Shown: positions 10,386-20,102 of the stretch, in pieces
Numbering within the stretch: the first letter of the stretch is position 1
How the letters are laid out: every line of letters starts with the position of its first letter
From: Prinia subflava
Taxonomy: Eukaryota > Chordata > Aves > Passeriformes > Cisticolidae
Reading direction: 5' to 3'
Assembly (NCBI RefSeq): GCF_021018805.1
Contig: NW_026960612.1
Coordinates: forward strand, 2,747,027 to 2,811,026
DNA length: 64,000 bases
Position numbers and translations under genes: made by a program
The notes under the pieces: model-generated
Seen by the model: the letters and a program-made list of their open reading frames with translations, nothing else
What the model was told of the DNA's origin: nothing
Databases searched by the model: none

Positions 10386-10491
10386 TGTAATGACTTTTCA
10401 ATCAGTAGATCTGAAATGAAAACCTTTGGTAGCCACGAGCCTGAATCAGCCTTGCAGCTGCCAAACCTTGTTAAGTGAACATTTGACAATT

Positions 10492-10986
10492 TTATTTTTC
10501 TGCACCCCCACACCGTGTGATCCACCCTCCCCTTTTTTTTTTTTTTAAGAGAGAGGCATTTGCCAGTGTGGGTCTGGCTATATTTATATCTTTGTGAGTC
10601 GTATCAACGGCGGGTATGCGCATTAAATTCAGGGTTTTTTTGTTGAACTTCTGCTTCTGGTTTTGGGGACAGGTTCTAGCAAAGTGTCCTGGTTTCTTGC
10701 AGTGGAGGCAGATGATGTGCTGCAGCGGGTCTGGTGACATAGGTTGCCTCCTTGGATTTGGTACCGCAGCTGCCTTAGGCTGTGAGTGTGCCAGTCCTGG
10801 ATTTCTTTCAGGTGCACTGAACAGTTCTGCTTTTTTTGTACAGGCTTCTATCATCTGCAAAAGACTAGCGGATAGTTTGAGGGGAAGGCTAAGAATAATT
10901 CTACGACATGCCACATTAGCATTTCTCTGAGCCATCTCCTTGATCAATTCTGCCTGCACCACTGGGTCTTGTACTTGTTTTTCCAC
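10492..10986 (-). pseudogene. ERV1 gag, nucleocapsid part
   Basis: Carries one intact CCHC zinc knuckle, CLHCKKPGHFARTC (10669-10710), the RNA-binding module of retroviral nucleocapsid. A Gln/Lys-rich tail follows. The N-terminal part (AQRNANVACRRIILSL) is the capsid C-terminal end. Its start overlaps the capsid frame, so a frameshift separates capsid and nucleocapsid here. Confidence 0.8.
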
Positions 10987-12046
10987 TTGTTCTCAGACTG
11001 TCCACAAACTTCAAGAAATTCTCTGAAGGAAACTGTTTAATGTTAACATAACTGCCCTTAACTTCATTTGTTGGTAGCTGATAAAACATTTTTTCTGCAA
11101 CCTTACAGATTTTATCTAGAATTGACTTTGATAACAATCCAGTTTGTTTTTCTGGACAGTCCCAGACACCTTCACCACACAGGTGATCATGTGTGATATC
11201 ATGTCCATCACTGTCTTTTGCTGCACTGGGAGTTTTTTGAATCTCATGTAATAGTGTTTTCAAAGCTCTTTTCCACATGCCTTCCCACAGATCATACTCT
11301 GAGGGAGATAACAGACATCTAAATAGGTATTTGATGTCACTGGGTACCATCGCATTTGAATTGAACATTGCCCTCACCATTCCTTTGAAAATCTCACTGG
11401 ATCTCCCAAATTCTCGCTGTATTTTACAGAGCTCCTTTTTATCTTGACAGGATAATGGCTGATAAGCCCTTGTGCCGTTTCTCCAAAAAAGAAAAGTGAC
11501 AGGTGCTACAGAGGTAATTCTTTCACCAACATTTTTCTGAGGTCTTAAAAGTTCTGCTGGTCTCCCAGTGCCCAAGGAAATAGGAGGTATACTCTCCCCC
11601 ACCCCTTGGGGTCTGGCAAAAGGCAGCTCTCTCCCTCTGTTCTGAGGTCCCAGGGGAGGCTGGTCATGTCCCCTTGCCGTGAGGAAATTGCCCCCCCCCG
11701 CCAGGGCTGTTTGTTGAGGCGGGCCCACCCCCTTCCCGGATCCTGCGGTAGCTCGGAGGGAGGCACTGAGAGGAGGGATAGGGCTGGACTGCCGAAGACA
11801 CAAGGGGATTGGGCAAGGGATGTGGAGAAGGGGTGGGGAGTGGGGGGAAGAAAGGGTTATGGGAAGAAGGAGCAAGCACATGGCATTCACCATTGCTCTC
11901 CAGCATGAGTTTTGCAGTTCCCAGGGAGTCTGCCACATTGCCAGGGCCTTGGGAGGAGAGCATTTAACCCTTGGAGCAGTCAGAACTGTGTTCTTGAGAA
12001 AAACCCGTTCTGGTAAAAGGGTACAGGAGAGATGTTCTGATATCAA
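10916..12046 (-). pseudogene. ERV1 gag, proline-rich linker and capsid
   Basis: A 376-codon open frame. The first half is Pro/Ser-rich linker (many PP pairs). The second half is capsid-like: DKKELCKIQREFGRSSEIFK, then LLSPSEYDLWEGMWKRAL. Near the C-terminus, FPSENFLKFVDSLR is in the position and style of the major homology region. The frame changes after this into the nucleocapsid. It would have formed the core shell. Confidence 0.75.
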
Positions 12047-12437
12047 GATTGGGATTTCGGGGGGGATCAGAAAAAGGATTATTTGGAGAATTTTTCAGTG
12101 GCTGTCTGCTTCTAACAGCTGCTTGCAAGCTTGTAAAAATATTGGAATAAATAGAAAAGCTATTTTATCAAGATTTTCAACTTTAAAAGTCAGTAACTGT
12201 CCAATTTCATCCCAAAATGAAACAGAATCCATATTTTGAAAATCAGACTCTGGTAGCTCAGCTGACAGAAAGCAGACAAAAAGTGTTAGTAACTTTTAAG
12301 GGATTCTAACAATAATTAAAATATTTTTAAGCTGTTTTAATACACTCTTCTGGTGAACAGATAGCTGTGCACCCATATTTGTGGTGTTTTAAAATGTATT
12401 TGTCCAATATCTACCTCCAGACACAGAAAACTGCATG
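12047..12437 (-). pseudogene. ERV1 gag, matrix part up to the ERV2 insertion
   Basis: Short open stretches continue the gag order upstream of the capsid frame, including MDSVSFWDEIGQLLTF near 12215, separated by stops. At 12438 ERV2 begins with its target duplication GCTGAG, and the rest of the ERV1 leader resumes at 16691. The matrix assignment is from position mainly. Confidence 0.45.
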
Positions 12438-12443
12438 GCTGAG

Positions 12444-12830
12444 TGTGGATGCATGGCTGGAAAAGCAGGGACATGCGCACAATACTGCTCTTAGCTTAAG
12501 GGATGAGTAGAAGCTGAAATGTCCTTGAACCATTCCTTAGATGGGATAAGGAGGAAGTAAAGTTTGGAACAATAGCTGTAACAGGATGCTAGACAGGATG
12601 CAATGACCATAAGCTGGGGAAGATTTGCAGCATTTAGCCTCGTGGACAGAGCTTATGAACCAATTATATATAATGCTAGGACACTTGAACACTATGGTTT
12701 AATGATGTTCAGAGTTAGGTGCATGATATGCTTAGCACAGTATAAGTGTACGTCAAATAGCTCAATAAACGAGCAAGATTTTTAACTCATATTGAGTGCT
12801 GTCTTGGCTCTGGCTGATTCCCCAGCAAAC
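12444..12830 (+). repeat. 5' LTR of ERV2
   Basis: Starts TGTGGATGCATGG and ends close to CAGCAAAC just before the primer site. TATA-like TTATATATAATGC is near 12664 and AATAAA near 12763. It matches the 3' LTR at 16293 and a solo copy at 58171. The last few bases differ from the 3' copy (AGCAAAC against GCCAACA), so the end is approximate. Confidence 0.85.
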
Positions 12831-12834
12831 GTTC

Positions 12835-12852
12835 TGGCGCCCGAAAAACTAA
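12835..12852 (+). promoter_or_regulatory. Primer-binding site of ERV2 (lysine-tRNA type)
   Basis: TGGCGCCCGAA follows the 5' LTR after about 4 bases. These 11 bases match the start of lysine-tRNA primer sites, the usual primer of betaretroviruses. The match decays after that. Confidence 0.75.
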
Positions 12853-13064
12853 GAAGAGGAAATGGGAACTCTCAGATCTGCGGGTAATTAAGAGGCAGAC
12901 GGAGAGCAGGGATCAGAGCGGGAAGGCATCTGAACAAGGGAGATAGCAGGATTTCTGACTACGAGCTCAAGTCAGACCCGCATAGAGGTAAGACCACTAA
13001 CCCTGAAGAATGGAGTGGGAGGCGGCCCTTTGGTCTGTTGAAATGTATCCTTGCCATGCCAGGG

Positions 13065-13349
13065 ATGAACACCGAGGAGAGACAGCTCAAAGAGCTTTTT
13101 AACTGAGCTAAAGAACATGGATATATGAAAGACATATCACTGATCTTTAGCCCTGAAGAATGGAGGGAGGTGTGCGATGCCGTATGGGAAAAGACGATTG
13201 AACGAAGTAAACCAGCTAAAAAGCTGGGGAGCTTATGGCGCAGTATAATCAACACATTACTACAGATGAAAGCAGAACGTAAGGTTGCTCTGGCAGCTAC
13301 AGAGGTGCTACGCCCTCCAGCCGCTCTCCCCTGCCCCGGTCCCTGAAGC
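13065..13349 (+). pseudogene. ERV2 gag, matrix
   Basis: The frame starting MNTEERQLKELF is broken by a TGA at 13104-13106. It resumes in frame to read DISLIFSPEEWREVCDAVWE and LGSLWRSIINTLLQMK, the helical matrix style of betaretroviral gag. It ends at a stop after a Pro-rich bend. The following gag segment lies in another frame. Confidence 0.65.
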
Positions 13350-13474
13350 AATGACTTTTCGTATCGGAAGATTTTTTGGCACTGATAATATGCAACTCAT
13401 AAGAGGACTGCAGCAGCAGCCAAAAAACTCTGCTGTGGAAGTAACAAAAGACGAAATGGCTGCCCAGTCAACAG

Positions 13475-14167
13475 GTGGATTGCCTCAGCAAGACACACGC
13501 TACAGCAGCCACAGTCCCTGAACCCGTGCAGAGTCATGATGTAACAGAGCAGAGCGAAGTGGCTCACCAACCACAAGCTTATCCTCCGCTCCCAGCTAGT
13601 GGGCAAACAACACCTTGTCCCCCCTGCTCCCATGGATCAACATCCATCAGTGGGCATGCGTCACCCCCTTCACCTTTTCCTCCTATGGAGGTTACAAAGA
13701 ACCTACCTGGTGCAGAACCAAGTCAAACAATTGAAACTCAGCAATTAATGAAGGAAGTGCTGAAAAAATTAGAAGAGCTTGTACAACAGAAGAGTGCAAC
13801 AAACCAAGCAATCGATTCAGCTGGGAGAGACAAGGGTCTCCCACAGAAACAATGGGAAGCAGAATAAGAAATGGCGAAGCATATGCATGCTGAAAAACCA
13901 CCTCCGATGAATCCTAATCACCTTAGCAGACCAACAGCTCCACCCATCGGACCACTGCAAGAACCTGTACTTATCTCCTCATCAGAAGGAATTGTGGTAA
14001 AGCCTAAACAAGCAGGAAATAGATGGTCGGGTGTCATCCATGATGCAATCCTGGAAGAGGAATGGCAAGTAGCCTCTGCAGAAGCAACAGGGAAAGAGAG
14101 TGAAGGAAAGCTGGGTTGCAAATTGCACCCCAGAAGATTCAACAGAAGACCCCTTGGAAATATTTGA
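13475..14167 (+). pseudogene. ERV2 gag, proline-rich domain and capsid N-terminus
   Basis: One reading frame interrupted by a single TAA at 13865-13867. The first part is Pro/Gln/Ser-rich with AYPPLPASG and PPSPFPP, followed by a short coiled-coil-like stretch (LMKEVLKKLEELVQQ). The second part has NRWSGVIHDAILEEEWQVAS, in the style of the capsid N-terminus. It then runs abruptly into RT sequence in another frame, marking a large deletion that removed the rest of gag, protease and the RT N-terminus. Confidence 0.7.
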
Positions 14168-14385
14168 GTTGGCTCATAACTGATGCGATAATCACTCCCC
14201 AAAAAGTCACCATTAAAACTCAAATATCCATGCTCACAGATGTGCAAATGCTACTTGGTGATCTACTGTGGGTTCGAACTCTAATTGGCATTATAAACAA
14301 TGAATTGTACCCACTCTTAGCACTATTCAGAGATACTGATTCAGATCAATGTACAGAACTTCTTCAAGAGCAGCAAGACTATTAA
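14116..14385 (+). pseudogene. ERV2 reverse transcriptase, thumb fragment
   Basis: Reads TPWKYLSWLITDAIITPQ, then LTDVQMLLGDLLWVR and NNELYPLLALFRD, the palm-thumb junction and thumb of betaretroviral RT (compare PPWKYLGLQI in ERV1). No catalytic motif, RNase H or integrase follows, so it is a relic of the pol deletion. It ends at TAA 14383-14385. Confidence 0.85.
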
Positions 14386-14412
14386 CCGCCTTGGTCATCT
14401 CATTTCCACTCG

Positions 14413-15021
14413 ATGGACTTCACGTCATTTGTTTGTGGTGACACGACCCACCACTGTGTTTGTTGTGCTTTGTCAATGACAAAGAAAAAGGGGGAAGAAG
14501 GGAGGCCTAAGACAAGTGATGCCACTGACAAGCTGAAAGTCAGACCTAATGCAATCTATTTACATTGTTTGCGACAATCTTGTCTTGAATGTGATAGTTG
14601 TGATTGGTGGGCAAAGATTAAGTGTGAAGGTTACCGGTGAATGATTTCGATCCATAGGAGTCGCCTCTGTTTGATTGCCTGTTGTATTAGCTGTGATGGC
14701 AATTTTCACCCTGGAAATCCTTGGGCAGCATTAAGAGAGTATTTAGGAGAAGAACAGTTAGACGATCACAGTTTAGAGGGTTTGTTTGAAAACGAAGGAG
14801 CCAAACCGAGAGCCTGGATCGTTTGGCTCATCCAACAAACTTTGAAACATGTAGTGACCCTTAGAGATACATGTATTTTGGAACAGCAGTGCAGTAGGGG
14901 AGTGAAAGTCCCTATTAAACATGGGGTTCCTGAAGATAGATGGGAAAGGATGTGCCAATATTGGCAGCGGCGCCGTAATGGTCATCGCAATCACCATTCT
15001 AGCCATACTACACAAGGTTGA
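14413..15021 (+). other. Unrecognised Cys-rich and Arg-rich frame upstream of env in ERV2
   Basis: A frame of about 200 codons broken once, by TGA at 14638-14640 followed directly by ATG. The first half is Cys/His-rich (HHCVCCALS, LHCLRQSCLECDSCDWW). The second half has ISCDGNFHPGNPWAALREYL and ends in a basic cluster (WQRRRNGHRNHH). It overlaps the env start by about 100 bp in a different frame. ERV1 has no equivalent space, because env there abuts integrase. It could be an accessory gene, a long env leader, or pol/env sequence out of frame. I do not recognise it. Confidence 0.35.
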
Positions 15022-15661
15022 TACTGCCACAGCAGACCCCGGGAAAGCTTTATTTGACCCCAGAAAAAATGTTTGGGTAACACTGGCACGAAGCTTGAAT
15101 ACTACCTCCTTTTGTGCCAGTTTGGCTGTCCCAAAGTCACCATTTGTGACATGCTTGGTAGGTGTTCCGATAAATGACTCCAACATAAATTTGTTGACTG
15201 AGACTCCCATAGGAGATTTTTGTAGCAGTGAGGTAAACTATTATGAAAATGGATTGGCGATTAGCTTTACCTCGAATACTGGAAAATGTATGTATGGAAT
15301 CAATTCATGGATTCCTACACTACCCTTTCATTTAGGCGATCCTCAAGAGATTGAAATTCTTGGGACACTTACTGCTCCTTCATGCTTTTATTTTAATGCA
15401 TCAGCATATGGGTGGCCATTGGGGATAAAGGATGACAATCGTATAAGGCCTACTTTTGTTACAGGGTCAAATGGATGGAATAATGAATCTTTATGGTGCT
15501 CGGAGCTGAGTCAGAATAAAACAACCCCAGTGTCATCGGTCTACCCTAGGCAATTACCAGCTGGCCTATTTTTAATATGTGGCCGGGATACCTCCAGCAC
15601 CTGTTGGTGGGCCATGTACGATTGGACAAATAAGCATGGCAATGCCACACTGCCATCCTAA
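14921..15661 (+). pseudogene. ERV2 env, surface (SU) subunit, nearly intact frame
   Basis: A 246-codon frame with an N-terminal hydrophobic signal (VMVIAITILAILHKV). It then reads NVWVTLARSL, several N-glycosylation sites (for example NTT, NAS, NES, NKT, NAT), seven or more cysteines, and GLFLICG near the end. It shares NVWVTLA and GLFLICG blocks with ERV1 env. A frameshift near 15580 moves the C-terminal part into another frame (AGIPPAPVGGPCTIGQ), so SU and TM are no longer continuous. No intact RXKR-type cleavage site is visible. Confidence 0.75.
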
Positions 15662-15715
15662 TGTCAGTCACCCGAAGGTTAAAACACAATACAGCCGAAC
15701 TAAACACACGGCCAC

Positions 15716-16250
15716 TATATCCCTTGGAGAAAACTGTAATGATGAGGTAAAGTTATGGAGTTATGGAGTAAATGGCAAGTTGTTTTGTCAGCATTGTTTC
15801 TCCCTGGAGCTACTGCCGGCAATGTCTATAACAATTTAGAAAAGTTTGTTTGCTGGGTTGTTAAACAGGCTAATGCTACTACTAATGTTTTATCCTTATT
15901 AGCTAAAGATTTATCTAGTGTGCAGCATGCAGTGTTACAGAACCGCACCGTGATTGACTTCCTGTTATTAGCTCATGGTCATGGTTGTGAAGACTTTGAT
16001 GGAATGTGTTGCATGGACCTTGAGGATCATTTTGAGTCCATCCACAAGAAAATACAGAGCTTGCGGCAACATGTAACAAGATTCAGCAAGATGTGGGATT
16101 TTTTGGATTGGAGTCATTATGTGATTGGCTAGGCCTTGGTGGGTGGATAAGAGGTCTAGTGAAAACAGGAATCGTGTTATTAGCAATCATCTTAGGAGTG
16201 TGTTTGTTTAGCTGATTGTTATCATGTGTGCCTAGAGTGTTTGCTAAGGT
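15716..16250 (+). pseudogene. ERV2 env, transmembrane (TM) subunit
   Basis: The frame at 15755-16132 has a fusion-peptide-like region (LFLPGATAGNVYNNLEKFV), then QNRTVIDFLLLAHGHGCEDF and GMCC. This gives an intact CX6CC-type motif of the alpharetroviral kind, followed by a heptad stretch. A frameshift near 16100 moves the anchor into another frame, where a hydrophobic segment (GIVLLAIILGVCLFS) and a stop are read. It is the best-preserved gene part of ERV2 but not functional as it stands. Confidence 0.8.
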
Positions 16251-16277
16251 AACAGAGCAGGCATGGATTGTGCAAAA

Positions 16278-16292
16278 AGAAAACGGGGGAAT
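16278..16292 (+). promoter_or_regulatory. Polypurine tract of ERV2
   Basis: A purine-rich run (AGAAAACGGGGGAA, one C) ends two bases before the TGTGG start of the 3' LTR. Confidence 0.7.
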
Positions 16293-16684
16293 TGTGGATG
16301 CATGGCTGGAAAAGCAGGGACATGTGCACAATCCTGGTTTTAGCCTAAAGGATGAGTAGAAGCTGAAATGTCCTTGAACCATTCCTTAGATGGGATAAGG
16401 AGGAAGTGAAGTTTGGAGCAATAGCTGTAACAGGATGCTAGACAGGATGCAATGACCATAAGTTGGGGAAGATTTGCAGCATTTAGCCTCATGGACAGAG
16501 CTTCTGAACCAATTATATATAATGCAAGGATGCATGAACACTATGATTTAACCAATGATGTTCAGAGTTAGGTGCATGATATGCTTAGCACAGTATAAGT
16601 GTACGTCAAATAGCTGAATAAACGAGCAAGATTTTTAACTCATATTGAGTGCTGTCTTGACTCTGGCTGATTCCCCGGCCAACA
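16293..16684 (+). repeat. 3' LTR of ERV2
   Basis: 392 bp, TGTGGATGCATGG to GGCCAACA, followed at once by the duplication GCTGAG. It matches the 5' LTR with scattered substitutions and carries the same TATA-like and AATAAA signals. Confidence 0.9.
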
Positions 16685-16690
16685 GCTGAG

Positions 16691-17288
16691 CCCTTTCGCT
16701 GCTTCAACTAAGTGGGGCAGGCGGGGCGAACTGCTGGCTGTGGAGCATGTGTCTTTTTTTCCCGGCTCCTGGGGCACTGGGGGGTGTCCCGCTGCCTTAG
16801 CCTGGCTTCTGGAACTTGTCCCATTCTGTGTTCACCCCAAAAGACGGACTCTGCCAGCTGAGACGACTCATCACTGACGGAGCTATGTTCGGCAGAAAAA
16901 AAACCAAACCGCGTTTAACAAAAACCAGGCATGCCCTGGGTCCTAGCGCACCCGTAATTGCCATGTCCACGATCGCAAAGGTAAAAACTGTCCCCGCCAG
17001 ATAGGGGTTATTTCCCGCAGTAACCGCAACACGAGGGTACTTACCTATGTCCTTTAGGACCGTGGTTGCCCTAGCAGCAATGTCAAGAGTCCTTATCCTG
17101 AGTCTACTCGCAAATCAGGTGCCAAGCAAGCTACGGACCCTTCCCCAAATACTTATAGCCACAGAAAAAGCAGCTTATAAGTTACAGTGTAGTTGAATCT
17201 CCCAAAGACCTTTTGAGACCCTGAAATAGAGTCTCCAGCTTCTTCGTGGGCTTCTAATATTGCATTAAAACCTACAATGGGTACCAAC
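16691..17288 (-). pseudogene. ERV1 5' leader and gag start
   Basis: The continuation of ERV1 upstream of the ERV2 insertion. A minus-strand ATG at 16822-16824 opens MGQVPEARLRQRD. MGQ is a common retroviral gag N-terminus (myristoylation at Gly2), but the frame stops after about 38 codons. Upstream is untranslated leader up to the 5' LTR. Just after the LTR the minus strand reads TGGTACCCATTGTAGG, a possible primer site I cannot assign to a tRNA. Confidence 0.5.
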
Positions 17289-17614
17289 TGAAATACCACC
17301 CCTTGCAGCCCTCCGGAGTTCTTAGGCTAGCTCAGATCTTAGAGGGCTTTGGAGGAATATTTCAGGGACGAGGCAAAAGATTCCAAAAGAGGCTCTAACC
17401 CCCAGCTGTAGTCCAAGACATTTATTCTTGATGGTTTCAAGGGGGGAAAGAGGATGAATGAGGAAGAACAGGGCCTTGTTTAGGCTCCAGCTAAGGAAGA
17501 GATAGTTGGCACCCAGCCAAAAGGGTCAGAAAGGGGAGGAAGGGTTAAACTACATGGTTACAGACTCCAGGGGTCTCTGGGGAGGGAAAAACCATTCCCC
17601 AAAGAAATTCAACA
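17289..17614 (-). repeat. 5' LTR of ERV1
   Basis: 326 bp, on the minus strand TGTTGAATTTC to GGTATTTCA. It aligns end to end with 4818-5142 but with many substitutions, which points to an old insertion. AATAAA is visible on the minus strand near 17430. Confidence 0.85.
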
Positions 17615-18263
17615 TATCAGGAAGCGTGAAAAAGAAAACACTAAACAACTCACCAGTAAAATCTACAATAACTCAGGCTGAACAACACCCAAACTCGGTG
17701 TAAACAAATTTTGACAGCAATAAAGCTGAACAAAAGGAACTCAATAAAACTCTGCCCTAAAAGGACTTCAAATTAATAGCTTAATTTTTACCTCAGTAAA
17801 ACAGAAGGTAACTTTAAGAAAACTCAATGTCAACCATTGTACTGAATACAACTGTGATCCATATAAAAGTGAAATAAAACCTTGTCTATACTTACTAATA
17901 CTTAAACTTAGCAGACATGAAATCCACTAAACCAACCCATTAAAACTTAGCCTTGTTCAATTTAACAGAAGCATTACCCCTTGGACCTTATGTAAACACA
18001 ACTGCAAATTAATATCTCCAAAAGTTATCGATACAACAAGATGTAGCTTATGGTACTGTTATAACACCAAAAAAAAAAAAAAAAAAAAAAAAAAAGGAAA
18101 AGTGAACAACCCGTAAAAGAAATACCAGCATGATGATGTACTGGAGGGATACATGTCACAACAAGCATATTAAACTCATAAGTAATCCGGTCATGAGAAA
18201 AATCCCTGACAACTGCAAATTTCTTTGAAACAAAAATTTTGTAAGATTTCTTAGAGTCCAGGG
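17615..18263. other. AT-rich spacer between ERV1 and ERV3
   Basis: No gene seen. It contains a 28-base A-run near 18070-18097 and many TAA/TTA triplets in all frames. It may be decayed retroelement. It ends in AGGG, the target duplication of ERV3. Confidence 0.4.
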
Positions 18264-18900
18264 TGTAATAAATGTAAAGCCAATTCCAAATTAAGAAATT
18301 ATTTTGTTAATTTTTTTAAAAGAATCAACGAACAGAATTTCGGGTAAGCTAACAATCGAAGAATCAGTGTCGAATCCTGGGATTGGCACTGGGTGAACCT
18401 TAGCTGTGGCCTCTTGCCCACCACAGTTCCCCTGTTCCCATCTTTGGTTTTGTAAGTCTTGTTTATATACATTTTTTTTTAGCTGGACAGGGTATTACTT
18501 CATACTCTCCTTGTCCCCTCAGTTTTTCTTCATATTCACGTAGATTCATCCTTGCTGTCCGGTCGGTTGAATAGTTCTTCTGAGGGAAGATGAATATTAA
18601 ATATGCTTTCTGGGAAACGTGCATTGAGATGCGCATCTCGGATGGTGGAGTGAGATCCATATCGGTGGTAATGGTTGGGTGGTTTGCAGTTCCATCTCCG
18701 GAGAAGGCCCATCTTCCTAGGACCTTCCCTCCTTTCTGTTGTAAATTCAGTCATTCCTGGTTCTTAGCAGAGTATTTTTCAAATCCCGAGTTCGTTTATC
18801 CCCAGGCTCGAATGATGTTTGCCATTTATTTTAAAGACCACAACTTGGTTTCTATTACACATACATTATAAACACGAATTATCTCACATCATTTATCACA
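18264..18900 (-). repeat. 3' LTR of ERV3
   Basis: 637 bp, minus strand TGTGATAAATG to TTTATTACA. It matches 33460-34095 throughout with a modest number of substitutions. A polypurine tract abuts it. Confidence 0.9.
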
Positions 18901-18911
18901 ATCCCCCCCTT
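18901..18911 (-). promoter_or_regulatory. Polypurine tract of ERV3
   Basis: Minus strand AAGGGGGGGAT directly before the TGTGATAA LTR start. Confidence 0.8.
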
Positions 18912-18971
18912 AAAATTTTAACAGATTAGGTTGTGTTTCTTTTTCCTTCTGATTCTAACTATTTCTAATTG

Positions 18972-19866
18972 TTAATATCCTTGCCGAAAGTTACCCTTAT
19001 GGTTATCCCTTTCTGTTCTTGCCCGTGCCTCAAAGTTAGCTAATGCTGTTGCTGCCCTGCTCCTTTTCTTCCCCTTTAATTTCATTATTTTAAGTACTTG
19101 CAAGCCTTGTACTATTGAGTGTATTGGATGGATGAGGCCAGATGTTTGGCAAGGCAAGACTATCATTCCAGCTATGGGGCATAGTATAAAGAGTCCTATT
19201 TGCTCCCACCATGTTCTTTCCCCGACTAGTTGATCCCACCATGAGGTTTGAAGCTTTGAGTCCCCTTTTTGTACAGGTACTTGTGCTGCCTTTTTAATTT
19301 CTGCAGCTAGGTCTTTTATAGTTTCCCTGTAATCATCAATCTCTGCCTGATATTCGGTTCCTTTTAATTTCCTAGAGGGTCCTTCTTCTTCAGCCAACAA
19401 GTGATCATATAAAAACCTCCATTTGCGGATGCTGTCTAATTAGTAATTCGAGGACATCCAAAGTAAGGTTTGAGATAATTTCTACTACTACCTGCAACCT
19501 TATGAGCCTATCTAGCAGATGGATCCAGGTTTTATACTTCCTGTTTCTATCTCGAGCCCAGGTTGCAAGATCGTAGTGTGGTAACATTTTTTTCTGTCGG
19601 CCAATCTTTACTACCCCAATTTTGATTTCCATCTACTTGTTGGACTCCTTCTTTTAGTTCCTTGTTGTCTGATAAGCCAAAGGTTTCTTTTAAGCACATT
19701 CTTTCATTACTGTCTCCCAAGGGGTTCACATTGTCTCTTTGTTTCGGTAGCAAGTCTAAGCACTCATTCTTAGGTATCGCCTTCGGGTTGTGGTAAGCTA
19801 TTTCTCCACCTGATGTAAACATTTTGTGTCGAGTGCCATTAAAGGTATAATACTGACCTGGTTTAG
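18972..19866 (-). pseudogene. ERV3 env C-terminal remnant
   Basis: Minus-strand frames read a surface-side piece (LICPKPGQYYTFNGTRH), then a helical stretch (VEIISNLTLDVLELLIRQH) like a TM heptad repeat. A C-terminal frame (18972-19400) follows with LAEEEGPSRKLKG, WWDQLVGERTWWEQIG and an anchor (LFILCPIAGMIVLP). The expected CX6CC cysteines are not intact. At least two frameshifts break it. The class is set by the provirus context rather than by this sequence. Upstream env is displaced or lost around ERV4. Confidence 0.6.
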
Positions 19867-20102
19867 GACAAATTAGGGGAAAATCTCCAAATGGAGCCCC
19901 TTAGAAAACAAACCCCCACAACTCCTCCCCACCACCAGGTTTGGGAAGAATTTCCTCAGGGGAAAAGTGGAAAAAACCTGCTTATTAAGAAACAAAAAAG
20001 CCCGCTCCCCAACATAAGGAAAAAACCAGCCCCAGATGACAACAAATGTTTTCACCAGTCCAAGAGAGGGTGAAAAAACTCGGGCAGTCCCTGCTGGGGA
20101 GG
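19867..20102 (-). other. Unassigned segment left of ERV4
   Basis: Purine/pyrimidine-skewed DNA that in minus orientation continues directly from 25888 once ERV4 is removed. It does not read as env. Together with 25888-26150 it may be a further LTR or leader sequence trapped in ERV3. Confidence 0.35.

Larger units (their letters stand above)
12444..16684 (+). mobile_element. ERV2: betaretrovirus-like provirus with internal pol deletion, inserted in ERV1
   Basis: The 5' LTR (12444-12830), a lysine-tRNA-type primer site, gag remnants, a short RT piece, env and the 3' LTR (16293-16684) are all in plus orientation. The 6-bp duplication GCTGAG flanks it perfectly (12438-12443 and 16685-16690), as expected for alpha/beta-type integrases. 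Protease, most of RT, RNase H and integrase are gone, so it depended on other viruses or died by deletion. It is younger than ERV1, which it splits. Confidence 0.9.
4818..17614 (-). mobile_element. ERV1: old betaretrovirus-like provirus with alpharetrovirus-like env, twice interrupted
   Basis: Paired LTRs at 17289-17614 (5') and 4818-5142 (3') bracket, in minus-strand order, gag, dUTPase/protease, RT, RNase H, integrase and env remnants. The protease reading has a dUTPase-like part ahead of it and the integrase and RNase H read as betaretroviral. The env transmembrane protein is of avian leukosis type. Two later insertions cut it: an LTR at 8771-9573 and the whole of ERV2 at 12444-16684. The LTRs are visibly diverged, every frame is broken, and I find no matching target duplication (ACCCTG left, TATCAG right), so it is old. 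Confidence 0.85.

Noticed and set aside
4818..17614. Target-site duplication for ERV1
   Set aside because: Flanks ACCCTG and TATCAG do not match; either old mutation or rearrangement removed it.
18070..18097. 28-base A-run as a retrogene poly(A) tail
   Set aside because: No upstream coding sequence and no flanking duplication seen.
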